A stretch of DNA of 64,000 nt, taken from positions 1 through 64,000 of the forward strand of contig URUK01000008.1 of the NCBI GenBank assembly GCA_900551055.1. The letters are read 5' to 3'. Each line of letters starts with the position of its first letter. The stretch's first letter is position 1. The notes beneath the pieces were generated by a model that saw nothing but the letters and a program-made list of their open reading frames with translations, was not told where the DNA came from and did no database searches. The position numbers were made by a program, and so were the translations under genes. Positions 58,180-64,000 of the stretch are shown here, one piece after another. This DNA is from an uncultured Prevotella sp. (GTDB lineage: Bacteria > Bacteroidota > Bacteroidia > Bacteroidales > Bacteroidaceae).

Positions 58180-60642
58180 ATGAACATATCTTATAAGTGG
58201 CTTAAAGAATATGTGGATTTCAACCTTACTCCACAGGAAGTCTGCGATGCGCTGACATCTACAGGACTGGAAGTGGACGCATTGGAGGAAGTTCAGAGTA
58301 TCAAAGGCGGATTGAAGGGACTGTATGTGGGGCAGGTACTTACGTGCGAACCGCATCCGAATTCAGACCATTTGCATATTACAACGGTAGACCTTGGCCG
58401 TGAAACTCCGTCGCAGATTGTGTGCGGCGCCCCGAACGTGGCGGCCGGGCAGAAAGTCGTCGTAGCCGACTTGGGTTGCGTGCTTTATGACGGCGACAAG
58501 GAGTTTGTCATAAAGAAGTCGAAATTGCGTGGTGTTGACAGCTTCGGCATGATATGCGCCGAAGACGAAATAGGTGTCGGCACGAGCCATGATGGAATAA
58601 TAGTGTTGCCGGAAGATGCCAAGGTAGGCCAGCCCGCGGCTGAATATTATAATCTGGAAAGTGACTGGCTTATAGAAATAGACATAACAGCCAACAGGGC
58701 GGATGCCCTTTCGCATTGGGGCGTGGCGCGCGACCTTTATGCATGGCTTGTGCGCAATGGGTATGAGACATCACTTCACCGTCCAGGTTGTGAGGCTTTT
58801 GCCGTTGACAACAATGACTGTCCGATTGACGTGACAATAGAAAACAATGACGCATGCAAACGGTATGCCTGCGTAAGTATAACCGGATGTGATGTCAAGG
58901 AAAGTCCCGCATGGCTTCAGGAAAGGTTGCGTGTTGTAGGCTTGCGCCCCATCAACAACATCGTCGATATAACTAATTACATAATGATGGCTTATGGACA
59001 GCCGCTCCATTGCTTTGATGCCGACATGGTGACGGGACATCATATCGTGGTGAAGACGATGCCTGAGGGTACGCCGTTTGTCACACTTGACGGAGTGGAG
59101 CATAAGCTCGGGGCACACGACCTCGCGATATGCAACGTGGAGGACGCGATGTGCATAGCCGGAGTATTTGGCGGAAAGGGCAGCGGAACTTATGAAACGA
59201 CCACGAATGTTGTGCTTGAGAGCGCGTATTTCCATCCTACATGGATAAGGAAAAGTGCTCGCCGGCATGGACTTAGCACTGATGCGTCGTTCCGTTTCGA
59301 GCGCGGCATCGACCCCAACGGCGTAATATATGCGCTTAAACAGGCGGCGATAATGTGCAAGGAATTGGCCGGAGGCAAGGTGTCTATGGAGATAAAGGAC
59401 GTTTATCCTGAACCGATAAATGACTTCAAGGTGTCGTTGAAGTACGGATATGTGAACAGCCTGGTAGGTAAGGAACTTCAGCCGGATATGATAAAGTCAA
59501 TTGTGACCAGCCTTGGCATGAGTATTGACTCGGAATGCAATGACGGTTTGGAGCTTAGCGTACCTCCTTTCCGTGTGGACGTACAGCGTCCTTGCGATGT
59601 AGTTGAAGACATTTTGCGCATATACGGATATAATAATGTGGAGATACCTACACAGTTGAAGAGTTCACTTGTGATAAAAGGAGCTGAGGATAACAAGCAT
59701 AAGATTGAAAATATCGTAGGCGAACAACTTGTAGGTTGCGGCTTCAACGAAATCATGAACAATTCTCTTACAAAGGGAGCGTACTACAACGGGCTGAACA
59801 CTTATCATGCGGAGAACATTGTAAAGATATTTAATCCGCTAAGTTTAGACCTTAATGTAATGCGTGCCACATTGTTGTTTGGCGGACTTGAGAGCATCGC
59901 ATACAATGCCAATAGGAAAAATCCTGACTTGCGCTTTTTTGAATTTGGCAACGTGTACAGGTACAATCCAGACAAGAAGAATCCCGAAAATCCGATGCAG
60001 GCGTATAAGGAAAGAACGCATCTCGGTTTGTGGGTGACAGGCAAACGTGTGTCGGGCAGCTGGGCTCATCCTGACGAAGATGCGACATTCTATGAATTGA
60101 AGGCGTATGTAATGAATGTTTTGAGGCGCATAGGTGTACCTGCCGGGTCTGTATCTGTAAAGGAAAGCGGCAATGACATCTTTTCATGTGGCATGACATT
60201 GGAGACAAAGAATGGAAAAGTTTTGGTTGAGTTAGGAGTCGTAAGCAAGAAACTTGCCAAGGCGTTCGGTATCGATAATGACGTATATTATGCCGATGTA
60301 CATTGGGACGATGTAATAAAGGCTGTCAGCAAGAACACTGTAAGCTATCGTGAAATCAGCAAATATCCATCCGTAAGCCGTGATTTGGCGCTGTTGATAG
60401 ACAAGAGCGTTAAGTTTGCAGACATAGAAAGAATAGCAAACCAGACAGAACGCAAATTCTTGAAGAAGGTTGAATTGTTTGACGTGTATGAGGGGAAGAA
60501 TCTGCCGGAGGGCAAAAAGAGTTATGCCGTGAACTTTATCCTTCAGGATGAAGAGAAGACATTGACGGACAAGCAGATTGATGCCATCATGAACAAACTC
60601 ATAAACAACATCAAGAAAGAGCTGGACGCAGAACTGAGATGA
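58180..60642 (+). CDS. pheT: Phenylalanyl-tRNA synthetase, beta subunit
   Basis: An 820-residue subunit of the (alpha-beta)2 enzyme. The N-terminal MNISYKWLKEYVDFNLTP and the OB-fold tRNA-binding domain (VGQVLTCEPHPNSDHLHITTVD, residues about 44-150) are diagnostic. The B3/B4 editing region (RYACVSITGCDV; PINNIVDITNYIM near 260-275), B5, and the catalytic-like B6/B7 region lead to the ferredoxin-like anticodon-binding domain at the end (KYPSVSRDLALLIDKSVKFADI). Length is standard. pheS is not in the window, so the subunits are unlinked as in many Bacteroidetes. yebC follows at 33 bp. Confidence 0.97.
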   Translation: MNISYKWLKEYVDFNLTPQEVCDALTSTGLEVDALEEVQSIKGGLKGLYVGQVLTCEPHPNSDHLHITTVDLGRETPSQIVCGAPNVAAGQKVVVADLGCVLYDGDKEFVIKKSKLRGVDSFGMICAEDEIGVGTSHDGIIVLPEDAKVGQPAAEYYNLESDWLIEIDITANRADALSHWGVARDLYAWLVRNGYETSLHRPGCEAFAVDNNDCPIDVTIENNDACKRYACVSITGCDVKESPAWLQERLRVVGLRPINNIVDITNYIMMAYGQPLHCFDADMVTGHHIVVKTMPEGTPFVTLDGVEHKLGAHDLAICNVEDAMCIAGVFGGKGSGTYETTTNVVLESAYFHPTWIRKSARRHGLSTDASFRFERGIDPNGVIYALKQAAIMCKELAGGKVSMEIKDVYPEPINDFKVSLKYGYVNSLVGKELQPDMIKSIVTSLGMSIDSECNDGLELSVPPFRVDVQRPCDVVEDILRIYGYNNVEIPTQLKSSLVIKGAEDNKHKIENIVGEQLVGCGFNEIMNNSLTKGAYYNGLNTYHAENIVKIFNPLSLDLNVMRATLLFGGLESIAYNANRKNPDLRFFEFGNVYRYNPDKKNPENPMQAYKERTHLGLWVTGKRVSGSWAHPDEDATFYELKAYVMNVLRRIGVPAGSVSVKESGNDIFSCGMTLETKNGKVLVELGVVSKKLAKAFGIDNDVYYADVHWDDVIKAVSKNTVSYREISKYPSVSRDLALLIDKSVKFADIERIANQTERKFLKKVELFDVYEGKNLPEGKKSYAVNFILQDEEKTLTDKQIDAIMNKLINNIKKELDAELR

Positions 60643-60675
60643 TATTTCGTGGAAAAGTAAAAATAAAACAATAAT

Positions 60676-61404
60676 ATGGGAAGAGCATTTGAATACCGTA
60701 AAGCTACAAAGCTTAAAAGATGGGGCCATATGGCCAGGACTTTTACAAAGATTGGAAAACAGATAGCTATAGCTGTAAAGGCCGGCGGCCCAGATCCTGA
60801 CAACAATCCTCATTTGCGTTCAATCATACTTAATGCCAAGCGTGAGAACATGCCGCTTGAAAATGTTAAGCGTGCCATAAAGAACGCTATGGGAAAAGAC
60901 CAGAGCGACTATAAGGAGATGACGTATGAAGGGTATGGTCCTCATGGAATCGCCATATTTGTTGATGCGGCGACTGACAATACTACACGAACAGTGGGTA
61001 ATGTGCGTGCAATATTCAACAAGTTCAATGGCAACCTTGGTACAATGGGCAGCCTGTCGTTCCTTTTCGACCATAAATGCGTGTTCTCGTTCAAGAAAAA
61101 AGACGGGCTTGATATGGACGAATTGATACTTGACCTTATAGATTACGGTGTTGATGACGATTATGACGTTGACGAGGAGAACGGCGAAATAACAATATAC
61201 GGCGACCCGAAGAGCTTTGGTGAAATACAAAAGCACTTGGAGGAAAACGGTTTCGAGGTTACGGGAGCTGAATTTACGCGTATTCCGAACGACTTGAAGG
61301 ACGTTTCGCCGGAAGAGCGTGCTACCATTGACAAAATGGTGGATTTGCTTGAAGACGATGAGGACGTACAGAATGTTTACACCAATATGCGGCCTGAAGA
61401 ATAA
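60676..61404 (+). CDS. YebC/PmpR-family protein
   Basis: A 242-residue protein. MGRAFEYRKATKLKRWGHMARTFTKIGKQI at the start (its W-x-x-M-A-R-x-F-T-K core), MPLENVKRAIKNAMGK, YEGYGPHGIAIFVDAATDNTTRTVGNVRAIFNKFNGNLG and the acidic C-terminal DLLEDDEDVQNVYTNM match the family. Members regulate transcription or act as translation factors at polyproline stretches. It lies 33 bp after pheT and is probably co-transcribed. The N-terminal AxxKxxKDAK-like segment of some members is replaced here by ATKLKRWGH. Confidence 0.92.
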   Translation: MGRAFEYRKATKLKRWGHMARTFTKIGKQIAIAVKAGGPDPDNNPHLRSIILNAKRENMPLENVKRAIKNAMGKDQSDYKEMTYEGYGPHGIAIFVDAATDNTTRTVGNVRAIFNKFNGNLGTMGSLSFLFDHKCVFSFKKKDGLDMDELILDLIDYGVDDDYDVDEENGEITIYGDPKSFGEIQKHLEENGFEVTGAEFTRIPNDLKDVSPEERATIDKMVDLLEDDEDVQNVYTNMRPEE

Positions 61405-61438
61405 TATGTTATGGCGAGTATAATGTAAATGAATCAAT

Positions 61439-61471
61439 AATAAAAGAGGGGTGTTCAACCCCTCTTTTATT
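61439..61471. terminator. Bidirectional terminator after the yebC homologue
   Basis: A perfect 13-bp stem (61439-61451 with 61459-61471) and 7-nt loop, with A-runs and T-runs at the two ends. It can serve both the pheT-yebC transcript and the convergent lipoprotein gene. Confidence 0.92.
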
Positions 61472-61506
61472 GTTTTATGGAAACAAATCCTTTTGTATAG
61501 ATGTGT

Positions 61507-61905
61507 TTATTCCGAGGCATTGTAGTCTTTGGAAGTGATTGGCACTTCAATTAGTTTTTTGCCCTTGTTTTTTGCTGAAAAATATGTGTATGCAAAGTTA
61601 AATCCGGCTTCCTTGTAGGGCCTTAGTGCGGTTGCGTCCTTCACGCCTTTTATAAGCATGTCTCTTGCCTGTTTTATGTTTATGGCCGTGGTGTCGGCGT
61701 TTCCGTTGATTGTATAATAATAATGTATGGTGCGCGTGTCTTTTTCGTAGACCATGCTGTCGTTCACTATGTTTTCACTGACTGCTACGGGGCAGTTCTT
61801 TCTTGTGAACTCCGCAGCTTCCCGTGCAGCCCTTTCCTCAAGACTTTCATGGCATGCAACGAAAGCCGTGGGGCAAATCAGGAAAATCAAGAAAGTTTTT
61901 TTCAT
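61507..61905 (-). CDS. Small lipoprotein of unknown function
   Basis: A 132-residue predicted lipoprotein. MKKTFLIFLICPTAFVACHES ends the signal with Cys18 as lipidation site. A charged helix (LEERAAREAAEFTRKNC) is followed by a strand-rich domain with KDTRTIHYYYTING and AGFNFAYTYFSAKNKGKKL. No family assigned, though the layout is common in Bacteroidales. The ATG at 61905 follows an A-rich leader, and an upstream extension would destroy the lipoprotein signal. Confidence 0.7.
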   Translation of the reverse strand: MKKTFLIFLICPTAFVACHESLEERAAREAAEFTRKNCPVAVSENIVNDSMVYEKDTRTIHYYYTINGNADTTAINIKQARDMLIKGVKDATALRPYKEAGFNFAYTYFSAKNKGKKLIEVPITSKDYNASE

Positions 61906-62021
61906 CACAATTGCTTTTTTCGTTTGCAAATATAGTGAACATCGTTTGAATAGCCGAAGAAAAAGACGGATAACGTGAAAAGAGTTTGGATTTTTATGTG
62001 ATGCGAAATAAAACCGTTTCC

Positions 62022-62101
62022 AATAGGCCATGTTTCATGTTGCGAAAGGTGGTCTTTTATGATGTAAAAGACCGCCTTTTAAACTGTAAAAGGCCGCCTT
62101 T
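62022..62101. repeat. 22-bp register repeat array, cluster I
   Basis: Units start at 62022, 62044, 62066 and 62088, with cores AATAGGCCATGTTTC, GAAAGGTGGTCTTTT, AAAAGACCGCCTTTT and AAAAGGCCGCCTTT. Linkers are ATGTTGC, ATGATGT and AAACTGT. Units 2 and 3 are almost exact reverse complements around ATGATGT. It lies between divergent genes. The rest of 61906-62315 holds only the lepA promoter. Confidence 0.88.
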
Positions 62102-62264
62102 GGGAAATGCGTTGATTTTCAGCTATATTCCCGTTAGTATTTTGTTCCTGTCTGATTAATGTCTGGTTGGCGTTGGTGTCGTTGAAGACAATTTGCGGAA
62201 TGCCATTTATTCGGTAAGATAACGATGACTATTTTAAAATTTAACTATAAAACTATCCGAATTC

Positions 62265-62295
62265 TTGGGCTTAAACTGCATTTTTTGTATATTTG
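62265..62295 (+). promoter_or_regulatory. Promoter of lepA
   Basis: TTG at 62265-62267, 20-bp spacer, TATATTTG at 62288-62295, 20 bp before the lepA ATG. Confidence 0.65.
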
Positions 62296-62315
62296 CGTTC
62301 CAAAATGACATATTG

Positions 62316-64000
62316 ATGAACGAAATAAGGAATTTTTGTATAATAGCACACATTGACCACGGAAAATCTACTATTGCTGACCGTTTGTTGGAATATACAA
62401 ATACAATCCAGATTACCGAAGGACAAATGCTTGATGACATGGAGCTTGAGCGTGAGCGTGGTATCACGATAAAAAGCCATGCCATTCAGATGGAATACGA
62501 CTATGAAGGTTCCAAATACATATTGAATCTTATCGACACTCCGGGGCACGTTGACTTTTCATACGAAGTTTCACGAAGTATTGCTGCGTGCGAGGGGGCG
62601 TTGCTCGTTGTCGATGCCACACAAGGGGTGCAGGCCCAGACGATAAGCAATTTGTATATGGCATTGGAGCATGATTTGGAGATTATTCCCGTAATAAACA
62701 AAATCGACATGCCTTCGGCTATGCCAGATGAGGTTGAAGACGAGATTGTAGATTTGTTGGGATGCAGCCGAAGTGAGATAATACGTGCGTCAGGCAAGAC
62801 AGGTGAAGGTATAAAAGACATTCTGGACGCAGTGGTTGAACGTGTGCCGCATCCGTCAGGAAATGCCGATGCGCCATTGCAAGCTTTGATTTTTGATTCA
62901 GTTTTCAATCCCTTTAGGGGAATAATCGCCTATTTCAAGATTGAGAACGGAAGCATAGGCAAGGGCGACAAGGTGAAATTCTATAATACAGGAATGGAGT
63001 ATGTGGCCGACGAAGTAGGTGTCCTGAAGATGGACATGATACCCCGTAACCGCTTGGAAACAGGCGATGTTGGCTATATTATAAGTGGCATAAAAGACAG
63101 TAAGGAGGTAAAAGTCGGAGACACGATTACCCATGTTGGCAATTCTTGCACAGAAGCCATTTCCGGTTTTCAAGAAGTCAAGCCGATGGTCTTTGCCGGA
63201 GTTTATCCCATCGACCCTGCGGACTATGAAAATTTACGTGCGTCGCTTGAAAAGCTGCAGTTGAACGATGCTTCACTAACGTTCTCGCCGGAGTCGTCTG
63301 TAGCATTGGGGTTCGGCTTCCGTTGCGGCTTTCTTGGATTGTTGCATATGGAGATAGTGCAAGAACGTTTGGACAGGGAATTTGACATGGACGTAATTAC
63401 CACAGTCCCGAACGTGTCTTATATGGTTTATGACAAGCAGGGAAATGCCAAGGAAGTGCATAACCCGTCGGGACTGCCCGAAGCTACGATGATTGACCAT
63501 ATCGAAGAGCCTTACATACGCGCTTCCATAATAACAAGCACCGATTACATCGGCCCGATAATGAAGCTGTGCCTCGATAAGCGTGGGGAGCTTGTAAAGC
63601 AGGAATATGTCAGCGGAAACAGGGTTGAGCTGTACTTTATGATACCGTTGGGAGAAATCGTCATTGACTTCTATGACAAGCTGAAAAGCATCTCGAAGGG
63701 ATATGCTTCGTTCGATTATCATATCGATAGCTTCCGTCCGTCAAAGCTTGCCAAGCTCGACATCCTGCTTAACGGTGAGCCGGTGGATGCCTTGTCTACG
63801 CTTACTCATCAGGACAACGCTGTGGTTTTGGGGCGCCGTATGTGCGAGAAACTGAAAGAACTGATACCAAGACAGCAGTTTGACATAGCTATACAGGCTG
63901 CGATAGGTTCGAAAATCATAGCACGTGAGACCATCAAGTGTGTGCGTAAGGATGTCACGGCAAAGTGTTACGGCGGAGATGTCAGCCGTAAACGTAAATT
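62316..64000 (+). CDS. lepA: Elongation factor 4 (LepA), 3'-truncated by the window edge
   Basis: A ribosome-dependent GTPase of which 561 codons are present; about 35 residues are missing on the right. The start MNEIRNFCIIAHIDHGKST gives the G1 motif, GITI the G2, DTPGHVDFSYEV the G3 and NKID the G4 at about 128-131. LepA-specific C-terminal segments follow (GFRCGFLGLLHMEI, then YDKQGNAKEVHNPSGLP, and the start of the CTD near DVTAKCYGGDVSRKRK, given by C-Y-G-G-D). EF4 remodels stalled or mis-set ribosomes and aids 30S assembly. No stop codon is reached. Confidence 0.96.
   Translation, partial: MNEIRNFCIIAHIDHGKSTIADRLLEYTNTIQITEGQMLDDMELERERGITIKSHAIQMEYDYEGSKYILNLIDTPGHVDFSYEVSRSIAACEGALLVVDATQGVQAQTISNLYMALEHDLEIIPVINKIDMPSAMPDEVEDEIVDLLGCSRSEIIRASGKTGEGIKDILDAVVERVPHPSGNADAPLQALIFDSVFNPFRGIIAYFKIENGSIGKGDKVKFYNTGMEYVADEVGVLKMDMIPRNRLETGDVGYIISGIKDSKEVKVGDTITHVGNSCTEAISGFQEVKPMVFAGVYPIDPADYENLRASLEKLQLNDASLTFSPESSVALGFGFRCGFLGLLHMEIVQERLDREFDMDVITTVPNVSYMVYDKQGNAKEVHNPSGLPEATMIDHIEEPYIRASIITSTDYIGPIMKLCLDKRGELVKQEYVSGNRVELYFMIPLGEIVIDFYDKLKSISKGYASFDYHIDSFRPSKLAKLDILLNGEPVDALSTLTHQDNAVVLGRRMCEKLKELIPRQQFDIAIQAAIGSKIIARETIKCVRKDVTAKCYGGDVSRKRK

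Noticed and set aside
1..64000. tRNA, rRNA, tmRNA or a known riboswitch
   Set aside because: I looked in the intergenic stretches and saw no cloverleaf signature (such as GGTTCGAAT-type T-arms) or familiar aptamer core. A covariance-model scan would be decisive.

Overview
The window reads as a chromosomal segment of a Bacteroidales bacterium, most like the Prevotellaceae. Four signs support this. Upstream regions carry the Bacteroidetes promoter pattern TTTG - 20 bp - TAnnTTTG. Shine-Dalgarno sequences are rare. Several families are typical of the order (DUF4491, DUF4861, DUF2867, a fused NfnAB-type flavoprotein, SDR- and UxaB-type hexuronate reductases, a histidine kinase of the DUF5112/5113 type with its own response regulator). 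There are many lipoproteins and secreted peptidases. I see no rRNA, tRNA, CRISPR array, prophage or intact insertion sequence. Species cannot be fixed from the sequence alone.

Layout. 0-5.3 kb: a SurA/PpiD-like periplasmic foldase, then on the minus strand a secreted esterase, a nucleoside phosphorylase and a PD40-repeat protein. 6.1-8.5 kb: an AraC regulator convergent with a fused polyamine enzyme (BpsA-type aminopropyltransferase, zinc ribbon, SpeH-type AdoMet decarboxylase). 8.9-14.8 kb: rplU-rpmA, serS, the fused NfnAB-type oxidoreductase, a DUF486 membrane protein and a TtcA-like tRNA thiolase. 14.9-23.1 kb: a radical SAM protein, dipeptidyl peptidase IV, a DUF4861 protein and the operon iorA-iorB-aminotransferase. 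23.5-28.0 kb, minus strand: lipoprotein, rsmG, MBL hydrolase, ruvC, twin-ABC ATPase and an unlisted 59-residue FeoB-associated Cys-rich protein. 28.5-39.8 kb: HAD phosphatase, panB-MFS, DUF4491-rlmH, uxuA-SDR-uxaB, a TIGR02757 protein, a phosphohexomutase and a Dph6-like protein. 39.8-45.5 kb, minus strand: tamB and a second DUF4861 gene. 46.1-53.8 kb: DUF2867, kdgK, a DUF4177-like small gene, eda, a double-module sensor kinase, its response regulator and a small membrane protein. 53.8-64 kb: hisB with a membrane protein, a Gfo/Idh/MocA enzyme, a DUF1460 amidase, pheT, a yebC homologue, a lipoprotein, and lepA running off the right edge.

Functional threads. Hexuronate catabolism is nearly complete in two blocks: reductases and mannonate dehydratase at 32-36 kb, KDG kinase and KDPG aldolase at 47-49 kb. 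UxaC and UxaA are absent from the window. IorAB, the aminotransferase and the Nfn-type enzyme together suggest ferredoxin-linked aromatic amino acid metabolism.

The most unusual signal is not a gene. Nine intergenic regions carry tandem arrays of 3-7 degenerate units locked to a 22-bp register, each unit roughly AAAA-N7-TTTT plus a 7-bp linker. This places A- and T-tracts about every 11 bp. I know of no description of this element. The BpsA-SpeH fusion is the most notable protein.
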